A stretch of DNA of 48,246 nt from Streptomyces brasiliensis (lineage in GTDB: Bacteria; Actinomycetota; Actinomycetes; Streptomycetales; Streptomycetaceae), in NCBI RefSeq assembly GCF_014647875.1, contig NZ_BMQA01000050.1, positions 1-48,246 of the forward strand, in the 5' to 3' direction. The notes beneath the pieces are model-generated. The model worked only from the letters and a program-made list of their open reading frames with translations, made no database searches and was not told the DNA's origin. Shown here piece by piece: positions 26,117-35,488 of the stretch (the first letter of the stretch is position 1; every line of letters begins with the position of its first letter). A program made the position numbers and the translations under genes.

Positions 26117-26943
26117 ATGGCGACGTCGCCCCGGCCGCAATCGGGCGAGCCGCTCAGAAGCAAGGAATCCCCCCGATCGGATCCGGCGAGCGTACCGGCC
26201 CGCCCCGGCGCGAAGCCTGCGCCCTTCGACCTCGCGGCACTCGACGACGCGGACCTGCCGGAGGCGCTCGCCGAGCTCGCGGCGGCGCGAGCGGACGAGA
26301 TGGACGCCGACACCGTCAACCTCGAACTGTCCAACGCGCCCAAGGCGATCGGCTGGTGGCAGGCCCAAGGATGGATCACGGCCGACCCCACGCTCGGGAT
26401 CGAGCGCAGCCCGGCACCGCCGGACCGCACGAAGGCACATCCTGTGCCTGAACATCGAGGAGCTGTTCCCCGCCGACAAGCGCGGGCGGGTCGTCTCCGA
26501 GGGCGGGGCGCTCGAGTGGATTCACTGGCAGTCCGGCACCGCCCAGTGCCTGCCCCGGCTCATCGCCGGCCGCACCCACGGCCCGCTCTTTCCCACCGAC
26601 CGCAAAGCCCCCGCCCGCACCCCGACCCTGGACACCAGCCCGGTCACCGGCCGCAAGGCTGTCCTACCGCCGGGCGGAAGAGATCTTCGAGCAGAGCAGG
26701 CGGCTGCCGGCCAACACCCTCGTCGGCCTCGACGACTTCGACGACCTGGAGGGGTGGACACGCCACCGGCTCCGCCACAGCGCGCTGACCCACGATACGG
26801 AAGACGGCACCTCAACCCCGATGCTGCTGGCCCGCTCCCGCCATGCCTCCGTCCGCTCCCTGGAGCGGTACGCGCGACCCGGCGTCGACGCGGTCACCCG
26901 GCCCGTCGCCTCACGTGGCCCCGCCGCCCGCCGTCGCGGTTGA
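26117..26943 (+). pseudogene. tyrosine recombinase (phage-type integrase), frameshifted
   Basis: Three frames are needed. The first gives PFDLAALDDADLPEALAELA, VNLELSNAPKAIGWWQAQGW, TLGIERSP, an N-terminal core-binding region. The second, from about 26445, gives HILCLNIEELFPADKRGRVV and WIHWQSGTAQCLPRLIAGRT. The third, from about 26655, gives the catalytic end: EGWTRHRLRHSALTHDTEDG and SRHASVRSLERYARPG with H-x-x-R, R-H and the active Tyr. At least two frameshifts make it inactive. It starts 83 bases from the divergent Gln-rich gene B. Confidence 0.75.
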
Positions 26944-27113
26944 TCGCAGCGGCCTACGGCACGTTTCCGAAACATTCCGGCTAACCTCGCGGTAGTCCAC
27001 AAATCGCACTGTTCGGTGGCATCATGAGTAATGAATTCCGCATCATGACGATCGTCCGACCGGGCGACACCTGATCCTCTTCCTGCCTGTCAGTACGGGA
27101 AGGCGGTGAGCAC

Positions 27114-27446
27114 GTGAGCGACACCGAGCAGGAGCCCACTGCGGCCGAAGGGACAGAGGCGGAGACCACCCCCGAGGAGCCAGCGGCCACGACTGAAGCC
27201 GGCCCTGCGGAGGGCGAAGAGTCGGCCCCCGAGGCGGCGGAGACGGGAGCTGAAGAGCCCGCGACCACCGCGGCCGAGGAGACCGGGGCTGAAGAACCCA
27301 CCCCCGAGGAGCCAGCGGCCACGACTGAAGCCGGCCCTGCGGAGGGCGAAGAGTCGGCCCCCGAGGCGGCGGAGACGGGAGCTGAAGAGCCCGCGACCAC
27401 CGCGGCCGAGGAGACCGGGGCTGAAGAACCCACCACCGAGGAGTAG
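27114..27446 (+). CDS. strongly acidic repeat protein
   Basis: 110 residues from GTG 27114 after GGAAGGCGGTGAG. Almost only Glu, Ala, Thr, Pro and Gly, with no Lys, Arg, Cys or aromatic residues. After an 18-residue lead, a 44-residue unit occurs twice, identical in sequence, then TEE and stop. Such a protein would be disordered and highly negative. I know no function; an alanine/glutamate-rich spacer or ion-binding role is only a guess. A hairpin terminator follows seven bases after the stop. Confidence 0.7.
   Translation: MSDTEQEPTAAEGTEAETTPEEPAATTEAGPAEGEESAPEAAETGAEEPATTAAEETGAEEPTPEEPAATTEAGPAEGEESAPEAAETGAEEPATTAAEETGAEEPTTEE
27171..27434 (+). repeat. perfect 132-bp tandem duplication inside a gene
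   Basis: 27171-27302 and 27303-27434 are identical base for base, including synonymous positions. The unit is 44 codons, so the frame is kept. Identity at silent sites means a very recent duplication or continuing copy-number change. Confidence 0.93.
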
Positions 27447-27452
27447 GAGAAC

Positions 27453-27482
27453 GGCTGTGCGCGATGGCGGTCGCGCACAGCC
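27453..27482. terminator. intrinsic terminator after the acidic repeat gene
   Basis: A 12-base perfect inverted repeat GGCTGTGCGCGA / TCGCGCACAGCC with loop TGGCGG starts seven bases after the stop codon. There is no U-tract, as is common in Streptomyces. The gap from here to 27953 shows no supportable gene. Confidence 0.75.
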
Positions 27483-27953
27483 ACGACGGCAGCTCGAACG
27501 CGGGCTCGGGAAGCTCCTTACGCGGAATCGCTGGTGTCCAGCTCGCTGCCCGTACGCACTGGCCGCGCATCCCGCCGCGCAAGGGACGAATCCCCGGACG
27601 CCTGCAGCACCGTCGGTGCCACCGTGGACGAGTCTGCGCTGGTCACCTACCGAAAGCGGGCCACCATCATCAGGTCGTCGACGCTCTCCCGTACGAACCC
27701 GTCCACGATGCCAAGACCGCTTGGGCGTTCACGCAGCATCACATCGCCCGGCTCTTCATCATCCGTGATCTGCCAGTAGTCCGCCGAGCCGGGGCAACCC
27801 GAGAACTCGTACACCCAGTGGCCCACACCTGGTCATGCTGCCGGAAACGAGCACCCTACTGATCGGGCACGAAAGCTGTGGAGTGGAGTCGCCCGAAAGG
27901 ATGAGACGCGCTGCGCAGGCCGGCGAAGAGGCGACTGGGACGGTGGTCACGCG

Positions 27954-28247
27954 ATGCGAGAGGCGTATCACGCGGGGCTGACCTCGATCAGTGATGGCCT
28001 GGTGGAGATCGCGAACCTGGTCGGTTCGGCCACCTGGATCATCTCCGACCTGCTCGCCGAGACCGGTCGGACCGAGGAGGCTGTCGCCGTCCTGGAACCA
28101 CACGTCCCCACCAACTGCGGCTCTCTGGTGGGCCACCTCATCGACCTCGGCCGAGTCAAGGACACTGCGGCACTCCTTCAGCAGCGCAAATCCGAGCCGG
28201 TCGCGTCTGCCTGGACGGGCACTCTCTCCACCGCACCCCCGCTCTGA
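27954..28247 (+). pseudogene. chimeric frame: PhoU N-terminus joined to a TPR-type tail
   Basis: 97 codons. Residues 1-26 (MREAYHAGLTSISDGLVEIA, NLVGSA) match the N-terminus of Streptomyces PhoU, the phosphate-uptake regulator. From residue 27 the sequence becomes ISDLLAETGRTEEAVAVLEP, CGSLVGHLIDLGRVKDTAAL, a TPR-like tail of an unrelated Streptomyces protein family. The join is in frame, so it looks like a deletion fusion of two genes. The PhoU helical core is lacking, so a phosphate role is unlikely. It ends just before a Tn3 remnant. Confidence 0.6.
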
Positions 28248-28329
28248 CGCCGCCCTGTCCGGGCCACACCTGTCGGCGGGGAAACCATCGTCAAGCTCCG
28301 GTGAGATCGGTCAGACGTCCCTGAGACGG

Positions 28330-29023
28330 GACCACAGATGGCCTGCCCCGTGATGGCGACCAGGGACTCCGGCTCCTCCTGCATGCCGCGCGGGGAGACG
28401 CGGATCCACGGCCCGCCGTGCCTCTTGACGATCGCCACCCCGCCTGTGGTGCCCTCGGCCAAGGCGCGGTCGAAGCGGTCCAGCGAGGCCCGCAGCCTGC
28501 CCTGGTCGCCGGCGTCCTGCGGCTGGCCCAGGGCGGCGTAGTGGACGTCCTCGTAGTCGGTGGGCAGGTCGTCGTCCGGGTTGCGCCACCGGTCCGCACC
28601 CACCAGCCAGATCCCCCGCCGGCGCAGCGCGTCCCGCAGCGACACCAGCGTGCACGACTCGTCCGGGATGCGCTCGACGCGGCCCTTGTCGTCCACGACC
28701 GTCGCCCGCCACTGATCGGGAACCACCCCCTCCAGCGGCACCGTCTCCGCCGGGTCGAAGAACGCGCCCTCCCCCAGCGGCTGCTCCGGGTACCGCTTGA
28801 GCAGGTCGACCGCGTCCATCACCAGGCGGTACGCGGTGTTGTTGCACTTCAGCCCCAGCGCTTTCAGCAGCGGCGCGAGCATCCGCCGCCGGTGCGCCGA
28901 GTACGACGAGCGCAGCACCGTGCGGACCCGGGCCTTGTAGTGGGCTTCGTTCGCCGCGGCCTCCGCCGCCAGGGCCTTGAACGTCTTCTCCCTGCCGACC
29001 ACCGGGAACATCACCCGCCGCAC
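28330..29023 (-). pseudogene. Tn3-family transposase, internal fragment
   Basis: Reads on the minus strand ARVRTVLRSSYSAHRRRMLA, PLLKALGLKCNNTAYRLVMD, PLEGVVPDQWRATVVDDKGR, VERIPDESCTLVSLRDALRR, GADRWRNPDDDLPTDYEDVH, EGTTGGVAIVKRHGGPWIRV. This is the middle of a Tn3 transposase, before the DDE core. It lacks the N-terminus and loses family match after EEPESLVAI near 28340. It abuts a second, oppositely directed Tn3 fragment near 29025. Confidence 0.85.
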
Positions 29024-29027
29024 GAAT

Positions 29028-30420
29028 GCCGGACGGCTCCGACAGCGCCGCCTCCGGGGCGAAGGTCACCACCCGCAAGGGTGAGCCGTGGATCACTGCG
29101 CCGAAGCTGGAGAAGCTGGACGAGCCCACTGGCTCCAGGCCCTGCAGGAGGAGGTCGTACGCCGTTGGGGCGTCCTCGATCTGCTGGACGTGCTGAAGAA
29201 CGCCGACGTCGCGACCGGCTTCACCGACGAGTTCGCCTCCGTCGCCGCTTACAAGCGCATCGGCCGTGCCACCCTCCAGCGCCGTCTGCTGCTCGCGCTC
29301 TTCGCGCTGGGCACGAACATGGGCATCCGCGCGATCGTGGCGACCGGCGAGCATGGCGAGACCGAGGCCGCGCTGCGGCACGTGCGCCGGTACTTCATCA
29401 CCGTCGACAACCTGCGCGCCGCCGTGACGAAGCTGGTGAACGCCACCTTTGCCGTCCGGGACACCGCATGGTGCGGCCGCGGCACGGCGTGCGCCTCGGA
29501 CTCCAAGAAGTTCGGGTCCTGGTCCTCGAACTTCATGACCGAGTACCACGCCCGCTACGGCGGCAACGGCGTGATGGTGTACTGGCACGTCGAGAAGAGG
29601 AACGTCTGCATCTACTCCCAGCTCAAGAGCTGTTCGTCGTCCGAAGTCGCGGCGATGATCGAGGGCCTGCTGCTGCACTGCACGGACGCCGAGATCGAGT
29701 CCAACTACGTCGACACTCACGGCGCGAGCGTCGTCGGGTTCGCCATCACCGAGCTGCTCAACTTCCGCCTGCTGCCGAGGCTGAAGAACATCGGCAGCAT
29801 CCGCCTGTACCGCCCTGACGACGACCCGCCCGGCTGGCCCGCGCTGGGCGGCTCTCTGACGCGGCCGATCCGCTGGGATCTGATCGCCCCGCAGTACGAC
29901 CAGATGGTCAAGTACGCCACCGCCCTGCGCCTAGGGACGGCGGAGGCCGAGCAGGTATTGCGGCGCTTCACCCGCGACGGTCCGAAGCATCCCACCTACG
30001 CCGCGCTCGACTCGGCCGTGCAGTGCGCACGATCTTCGCCTGCGGCTACCTCGCCAGCCCCGGCCTGCGCCGAGAGATCCACGGCGCGCTCCAGGTCGTG
30101 GAGAACTGGAACAGCGCGAACACCGTGCTGCACTACGGCAAGGACGGTGCCCTGACCGGCCCGGACAAGGAGCACGCCGAGACCTCGATGCTCGCGCTCC
30201 ACCTGCTCCAGTCGAGTCTTGTGCACATCACCACCCTGCTGCTGCAGCAGGTTCTCGCCGAACCGGCCTGGGCGCAGAAGCTGTCGGACGAGGACCGGCG
30301 GGGCCCCACCACACTGTTCTGGTCGAACGTCAACCGGCACGGCACCTTCCGCCTCGAAATCGACAAGCGGCTCGACCTGCTGCCTGTGACCGTGCCCGGA
30401 CCCGTCGAGCGCGTCGAATG
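29028..30420 (+). pseudogene. Tn3-family transposase, C-terminal half, frameshifted
   Basis: It starts VTTRKGEPWITAPKLEKLDE, shifts frame near 29125, then reads EEVVRRWGVLDLLDVLKNAD, LFALGTNMGIRAIVATGEHG, CASDSKKFGSWSSNFMTEYH, YWHVEKRNVCIYSQLKSCSS and NYVDTHGASVVGFAITELL with its catalytic acids. A second shift near 30010-30025 leads to RTIFACGYLASPGLRREIHG, NWNSANTVLHYGKDGALTGP and GPTTLFWSNVNRHGTFRLEI. The N-terminal half is missing. Terminal repeats were not found by eye. The overlap in family position with the minus-strand piece shows these are two different elements. Confidence 0.88.
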
Positions 30421-30462
30421 TCCGCGCGGATTCCTAGGTCGGCGACGACTCGGCGGATGGAC

Positions 30463-31290
30463 TCAGGAGGTGGTAGCGCGTACGGCGGTCGCGGCCAGGG
30501 TGGTGTAGTTCATCGTGAAGCGCCCACCCAGGGAGTCGATGGCGCCCCCGACCGCGTCCAGTATCTCGGCCAGCTGATCGGGACGGAGTTGAGTGAGACC
30601 ACCGGTGGTGGGTAGTAGGTCCAGCCATTGGTCGCGCGTGTAGGACTGCTCCCAGTCGAATCGCCACTGTTCGGGATCGTTGAACTGTTCGGTCTCGCGG
30701 ATCTTGTCGGCGAACTTCGCGTACGCCGCCTGGTAGAGGTCGAGCGGACGTCGGGCCGGTTGGCTGTTGAGCGGGGAGTCGGGCGCCGCCCGCCGGTAGG
30801 CAGCGGCGAACGGTTCGGCCACCTCAGCAGGCGGCTCGTACACGTGCCCGAAGATCGCCAGCCGTCCCCCTGGACGCAACACGCGTGCAGCCTTCACGGC
30901 GCCGGCGACCGGATCCACCCAGTGCCACGACTGAGCGGCGATGACCGCGTCGAACGTCCGACCGGCCGACTGCCAGGCTTCGAAGGCCGCCACCTCGACC
31001 TGCAGGCCACGGGCTCGCGCGAAGTCGGCCATCCGCGCATCGGGCTCGACACCGAGCACGGAGCAGCCGGCGGCCTGGAACTGGCGGGCTGCGATGCCGG
31101 TGCCGCAGCCGACGTCGAGCACGTCAGGACCGGGGCTTCCGGCGACGATCCGCGCCACCAATGCATCGGGGTAGCCGGGCCGGGCTTGATCGTAGCGTTG
31201 CGCGTCCGCGCCGAACGATTCGGCCATCCGCCGGGCCCTATGCGGCTCCGCCGGAGACGGTTCTGGTTGCTCTCGCGGTAGAATGGGCAT
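30463..31290 (-). CDS. class I SAM-dependent methyltransferase
   Basis: 275 residues. The SAM motif I is VLDVGCGTGIAARQFQAAGC at about residue 55, followed by the acidic position in VLGVEPDARMADFARARG. Motif II/III-like FDAVIAAQSWHWVDPVAGAV and LRPGGRLAIFGHVYEPP follow. The SWHWVD form is typical of the UbiE/Methyltransf_11 group in actinobacteria. The substrate is unknown. It is divergent from a TetR gene across a palindromic operator that begins at its ATG, so it is probably the TetR target. Confidence 0.92.
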   Translation of the reverse strand: MPILPREQPEPSPAEPHRARRMAESFGADAQRYDQARPGYPDALVARIVAGSPGPDVLDVGCGTGIAARQFQAAGCSVLGVEPDARMADFARARGLQVEVAAFEAWQSAGRTFDAVIAAQSWHWVDPVAGAVKAARVLRPGGRLAIFGHVYEPPAEVAEPFAAAYRRAAPDSPLNSQPARRPLDLYQAAYAKFADKIRETEQFNDPEQWRFDWEQSYTRDQWLDLLPTTGGLTQLRPDQLAEILDAVGGAIDSLGGRFTMNYTTLAATAVRATTS

Positions 31291-31318
31291 GCGCCCACCT
31301 TAGTGGGCGTGCGCCCAC
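31291..31318. promoter_or_regulatory. operator between the methyltransferase and TetR genes
   Basis: GCGCCCAC, CTTA, then GTGGGCG form a seven-base inverted repeat, and a third GCGCCCAC follows at 31311-31318. The first arm touches the methyltransferase ATG. Such repeated half-sites suit a TetR dimer pair controlling both directions. Confidence 0.7.
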
Positions 31319-31362
31319 TGGGCAAAGAATGTCAGCGGAGCGACGCACGAGAGGATCTGTAA

Positions 31363-31965
31363 GTGCCGACTGGGGTGCATCTTCGCGACGCACGGCAGCA
31401 GCTGTTCGAAGCCGCCGAACGGGTACTTCTGCGGGACGGGCCGAACGGGCTGACCAGCCGGGCCGTCACCGACGAGGCGGGCTGCGCCAAAGGCGTCCTG
31501 CATCGGCACTTCACCGACTTCGACGCCTTCCTCACCGACCTCGTGCTCGACCGGGCCGCGCAGCTTGAGACGCAGGCGAGTGCGCTGCGCGAGTCCGCCG
31601 GCACCGGCACGGTGGCCGACAACCTCACCAGCGCGCTGACCACCTTGTTCGGACCGATTCCGGTGGCAATCATCCCGCTCATCACCTTCCGGGACGAGCT
31701 GCGCGCACGGCTGCGGCAAGCCAGGCCCGGAGGCGGCATCGCGATCCTTGCCCAGGCCACGACCGCGATCTCCGCTTATCTCGCCGACGAGCGTGAACTG
31801 CGCCGCATCGCGGCCGACGCCGACATCGACTCACTCACCCTCTCCCTGGTCGGTGGAGGGCATCTTCTGTTCGCAGACCGCGACCCCGGCCCGCCGGCCA
31901 CGGCAGTCGTCAACAAGCTCGTGACAGCGGTCATCGCCGATGCTGTGCAACGACGACCGGCTTAG
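31363..31965 (+). CDS. TetR-family regulator, 3' end probably clipped by an IS end
   Basis: 200 residues from GTG 31363; GTG 31375 is an alternative. Helix-turn-helix: RQQLFEAAERVLLRDGPNGL, TDEAGCAKGVLHRHFTDFDA. The ligand domain runs to VVNKLVTAVIADAVQRRP. The stop TAG lies within TTAGGGCGCG, the first bases of a 27-base stretch also found at the left side of the IS5-type remnant at 47297. The original C-terminus may have been a few residues different. Divergent from the methyltransferase gene, which it probably regulates. Confidence 0.87.
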   Translation: MPTGVHLRDARQQLFEAAERVLLRDGPNGLTSRAVTDEAGCAKGVLHRHFTDFDAFLTDLVLDRAAQLETQASALRESAGTGTVADNLTSALTTLFGPIPVAIIPLITFRDELRARLRQARPGGGIAILAQATTAISAYLADERELRRIAADADIDSLTLSLVGGGHLLFADRDPGPPATAVVNKLVTAVIADAVQRRPA

Positions 31966-31988
31966 GGCGCGTATTGAGTCGTGATCAA
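31962..31988. repeat. IS end remnant, copy 1
   Basis: These 27 bases match 47297-47323 except for one base (T for C at the fourteenth). At 47297 the copy comes just before an IS5-family transposase start, so it is read as that element's end. Here no matching transposase follows in the same direction; only a possible transposase tail on the other strand is seen. Confidence 0.75.
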
Positions 31989-32052
31989 GTGGTGGTCTGA
32001 GCGAGGTCTTCGAACTGCCCCACCCGGCGTCCTGGGCTCATGCTTGCCCGCG

Positions 32053-32099
32053 CGACCAGTCGAGTCCCTTCCCTGGACCGGGAAGGGACTCGTTGGTCG
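32053..32099. terminator. long stem-loop, possible terminator
   Basis: CGACCAGTCGAGTCCCTTCCC (32053-32073) pairs with 32080-32099 over a TGGACC loop, with one unpaired base. Thirteen pairs nearest the loop are perfect. It may end transcription from the TetR gene or belong to the former IS. Confidence 0.55.
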
Positions 32100-32299
32100 G
32101 CCTCGGGACTGGTGGGCTTGTCGCGTATTCCAGCTCGGATCGCCGCGCGACGAGGTCGAGGGCGCTCTGGCCCGCGCCCGCGCCGAGGCCGCAGAACCGA
32201 TTGTCCTCCGCGGGCCCTCAACGCCCGCTCCCTGACCCGCAGTGCGCTATGCCTGGCCCCAAGAGCCCTCAGGCCATTCGAGATCCAACAACCTGAGGC

Positions 32300-32890
32300 G
32301 CGGATCCGCCCCGGGGAAATTCGCAGATCCTCATCAGGCCGCGACGCTCAACCCCGACGACCCGACGCCGTGCATCACGGAGATATGGGTGGCGCTCGGC
32401 CTCGGCTGTCCGAACTCCGAGATGGACAGGCTGTGGGCGGAGATCGTCACGCGTGCCCCACACCACTACGAGGCGCACTTCTCGGCGCTGGAGCGCTGGT
32501 GCGCGAAGTGGCGCGGCTTGCAGCGGCTGGCGTTCGACTTTGCCGAGCGGGCGGCGGCGCAGGGGCCTCCCGGTTCGCTGCTGACGGCTCTGCCGCTCAT
32601 CGCGCACGTCGAGCACGACGAGTCGGACGACACCGAGGCCGACCGCACGCCGGAGATGTGCGCGCGCGTCGACGCGGCGATCGCCGACGCGCGCACCCGC
32701 GCCTGCCCGAACTGCGGCACCTGCCGGCGGACTACCTCCACCTGCAGGACCGGAACGAGGCGGGCCTGAGCAGTTCAAGCTGGTCGACGGCTATGTGGAC
32801 GCGCTGCCGTGGCGGTACCGCAACGACAAGGCCGGGTACTACTGCGGCGTCCGCAACACGACGGCGGCGGCGGTGCGTGTGGGCACCGCA
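32300..32890 (+). pseudogene. TPR-like hypothetical protein, frameshifted and truncated
   Basis: The reading frame gives TLNPDDPTPCITEIWVALGL, SEMDRLWAEIVTRAPHHYEA, LTALPLIAHVEHDESDDTEA, TPEMCARVDAAIADARTRA. Near 32700 a shift gives LPELRHLPADYLHLQDRNEA, and another near 32765 gives QFKLVDGYVDALPWRYRND. It ends without a stop against the next gene's leader. Similar Streptomyces proteins are unnamed repeat-type proteins as far as I recall. Inactive here. Confidence 0.6.
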
Positions 32891-32949
32891 GTGCAATCGC
32901 CCATAGGGTGCCTATGGGCATCCAAAACGCCACGGGAAGAGGTGGGCAG

Positions 32950-34629
32950 GTGGTTGACGTGGATGCTGTGGTCGTCGGCTCGGGCATCAACGGTCTGGTC
33001 GCCTCGGCCGAGCTCGCCCTGGCCGGGTGGTCGGTGGTCCTCGTGGAGCGGGCCGAGCGCATCGGTGGATTCATCGCGGCCGAGGAGTGCACGTTGCCCG
33101 GCTACGTGCACGACACCTATTCCTCCTGGCACCCGCTGTTCGTCTCCGGCGCTGCCTTCGCACGCCTCGGCCCGCTGCTGCGCGCGCACGGACTGAGCTA
33201 CTGCAACACCGAGGAATGGGTCACGGCGAGCGTGGCCGACGACGGTCGGGTCACCCTGGCGCACCGGGATCCGGAACGTACGGCGGCGGGCTTCGCGCAG
33301 GAGGCCGACCGGGCGGCGTATCTCGCCGAGTTGGAGCGGATCGGCGACAACATGGCTGCGATCGGCGGGCTGATGGGCAGCGAGCCGCGCTCGACCGCGT
33401 TCCTGCGCCACGCGGCCGGCCTGTTCCGCACCGGCGGGCGCGCCGGCACCGAGCAGTGGCTGCGCTCGCTGGCCACCAGCGGTCGCGCCTACGCTCGTAC
33501 CCGGTTCTCGGGGTACGAGGTGGACCATCTGTTCTCCCCGTGGCTGCTGCACGCCGGGCTGGCGCCGGACCACGCGTCGGGCGCACTGATGATGCCGCTG
33601 CTCGCCGCCACCCTGCACGGGTTCGGCGTGCCGGTGGTGGCCGGAGGTGCCGGCCGGTTCCTCGACGCGTTCCTGTCGTTGCTCGACTCGCTCGGCGTAC
33701 GCGTGGAAATCGGCACGCGTGTCGAGACCGTCCTCGTCGAGGACGGCCGCGCCGCAGGCGTGGTGACCGACCGGGGGGTCGTCCGGGCACGCCGGGCCGT
33801 ACTCGCTTCGGTGACCCCCACCGCGTTGTACGGCAGTCTCCTGCCGGAGTCCGCGGTGGCTCCCGCGGTGCGTGACGCCGCCGCGCGTTTCCGCTACGGG
33901 CGGGGCGCGATGCAGATCCATGTCGCGCTGTCCGAGCCGATCGGCTGGCGGGACGAACGTCTGGGCCAGGTACCGATCCTCCATCTGACAGACGGTTCGG
34001 CCAGCACCGGCATCGCGTGCGCGGAAGCGGAGGCGGGGCTGCTGCCCAGGCGGCCCACGGTGGTCGTCGGGCAGCAGTACCTGCTGGACCCGACCCGTGT
34101 CCCTGCGGGCGCCGCCGCGCTCTGGCTGCAGCTCCAGGAGGTTCCGTTCGCACCTGTCGGAGACGCGGGCGGCGAACTGGACACCACCGAGGGCTGGAGC
34201 CCAGCCCTGGCCCAGGGGTACACCGACCGTGTCATGGCCCGGATCGCCTTGCACGCACCTGACGTGTACGACAAGGTTCTCGCGGTCGATGTGATCACAC
34301 CTGTGCAGCTCGCCGAGCACAACCCGAACGCGGTCAGCGGCGATCCCTACGGTGGTGCCGCGGAGCTGGATCAGGACTTCTGGTGGCGTCCGTCACCCAC
34401 GTGCGGGCGGCACGCGACCCCGATCCACGGCTTGTGGCACATCGGCGCCTCCACCCATCCGGGCGCGGGCCTGGGCGGTGGTTCGGGACACATCGTCGCC
34501 ACCACGTTGACCACCCGCCCACGACTGGCGCGCGTCCGCCACCTGCTCGACAGACGCAGAGGCACGTCGGGTCGACAGCCCGCCGACGACGAACCGGGGC
34601 GTCCTACTCAAGCGCCGCACTATCCTTGA
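32950..34629 (+). CDS. FAD-dependent oxidoreductase of the phytoene-desaturase-like family
   Basis: 559 residues from GTG 32950, which has AGAGGTGGG upstream; ATG 32914 would add twelve residues. The FAD-binding Rossmann motif VVVGSGINGLVASAELALAG and the acidic VLVERAERIGGF follow directly. The C-terminal FAD signature is LWHIGASTHPGAGLGGGSGH. The middle contains GYEVDHLFSPWLLHAGLAPD and GAGRFLDAFLSLLDSLGVRV, typical of the carotenoid/retinol desaturase-isomerase superfamily. The substrate is unknown; no carotenoid genes are nearby. It stands alone between decayed genes. Confidence 0.9.
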   Translation: MVDVDAVVVGSGINGLVASAELALAGWSVVLVERAERIGGFIAAEECTLPGYVHDTYSSWHPLFVSGAAFARLGPLLRAHGLSYCNTEEWVTASVADDGRVTLAHRDPERTAAGFAQEADRAAYLAELERIGDNMAAIGGLMGSEPRSTAFLRHAAGLFRTGGRAGTEQWLRSLATSGRAYARTRFSGYEVDHLFSPWLLHAGLAPDHASGALMMPLLAATLHGFGVPVVAGGAGRFLDAFLSLLDSLGVRVEIGTRVETVLVEDGRAAGVVTDRGVVRARRAVLASVTPTALYGSLLPESAVAPAVRDAAARFRYGRGAMQIHVALSEPIGWRDERLGQVPILHLTDGSASTGIACAEAEAGLLPRRPTVVVGQQYLLDPTRVPAGAAALWLQLQEVPFAPVGDAGGELDTTEGWSPALAQGYTDRVMARIALHAPDVYDKVLAVDVITPVQLAEHNPNAVSGDPYGGAAELDQDFWWRPSPTCGRHATPIHGLWHIGASTHPGAGLGGGSGHIVATTLTTRPRLARVRHLLDRRRGTSGRQPADDEPGRPTQAPHYP

Positions 34630-34770
34630 CACAGCCAGAAATCGATGGCCGACGGAAGTCGGTGGCCTGACCCTGTACGGCATGGACGAACCGCAACGCA
34701 GGATCCGCGCGCCCCACACAGCGTCCACGATCACCGTCTACCGGGCGTACTCCCCGGAGATGGGCAGCCG

Positions 34771-34986
34771 TCAGCGTGTATGCGAAACGGGGAATACGGC
34801 CCTGGGACCATCCAGCCTTCCAGCCAGCCCGTGAGCCCTCGGGCGAGGGACAACGTAGTGGGGGACCAGGACGCAACAGTCGTTGGGATCCCAGTCCCAG
34901 ATGCGGCCTTCGGCGGTACTGAAGTCGATCATGGTCCACATGCAGCAGCCGCGGTCCATGATGAGGCGCCTCCCAGCGGCCGGCAC
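34771..34986 (-). pseudogene. SMI1/KNR4-like C-terminal fragment
   Basis: Reads RGCCMWTMIDFSTAEGRIWD, WDPNDCCVLVPHYVVP. The W-x-M-I-D-F-S ... W-D-W-D-P-N pattern resembles the C-terminal core of SUKH/SMI1-type proteins, which in bacteria are often toxin immunity proteins. The N-terminal half is missing and the frame is joined to an unrelated stretch upstream. Assignment is tentative. Confidence 0.45.
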
Positions 34987-35216
34987 TGCCTGCGGCCTGC
35001 AGTCCCGCTCGCCCAGGTCAGGGCTTCGGCCTGCATCTGCTCGGCCGAGGTGAACTGCCGCCCGGTCCAGAACGAGTCGTTACGCCCGGCGGTGCAGCGC
35101 AGGTGCATCGCGGAAGCCGATGCCGCTTTCCCGAACAGCTCGACCTCCGTGGTGGCGCTGGACGCCTCCCACTCGCCGTCCCTGCCGATGCCGGACCAGG
35201 TTGCGGACATCGTCAC
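34987..35216 (-). pseudogene. unknown gene fragment fused before the SMI1-like piece
   Basis: From GTG 35216 or ATG 35210 the frame reads MSATWSGIGRDGEWEASSAT, TEVELFGKAASASAMHLRCT, NDSFWTGRQFTSAEQMQAEA with good codon bias. It then runs on into a frame shadowing the SMI1-like fragment, so its own end is lost. No family recognised. The stretch 35217-35488 holds nothing I can support. Confidence 0.4.
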
Positions 35217-35488
35217 CAAGCCGGGCTGACACGTTTTCTGAAGATCGCTTTGCGGGACGGCGTGGACCCCGCTCATTCGGTGCCAAGCTCGGCGAGCGCT
35301 GCCCGCCGCTGGGCGCATTGCACGCCCGGCGAGGGCAGCGGCTCCCCCTGTTTTTTCAGGGGAGGAGTTGCGCCCAAGTGGCTGGCTGCTTATGGCCGTC
35401 CAGCCGGTCGCCGAGGTCGTCTCGTCCTGTCGGACGCCAGGGCCGATGGCGGGTGGCCGGCCGTCGGGTTCGGTCTCGACCGGGTCGG

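Noticed and set aside
27024..27074. A 16-residue frame upstream of the acidic repeat gene, considered as a leader peptide
   Set aside because: It has only a weak ribosome site and no regulatory codon run or attenuator hairpin after it.
28330..30420. Internal inversion of one Tn3 transposase gene
   Set aside because: The two pieces cover an overlapping family stretch with different sequences, so they come from two elements.
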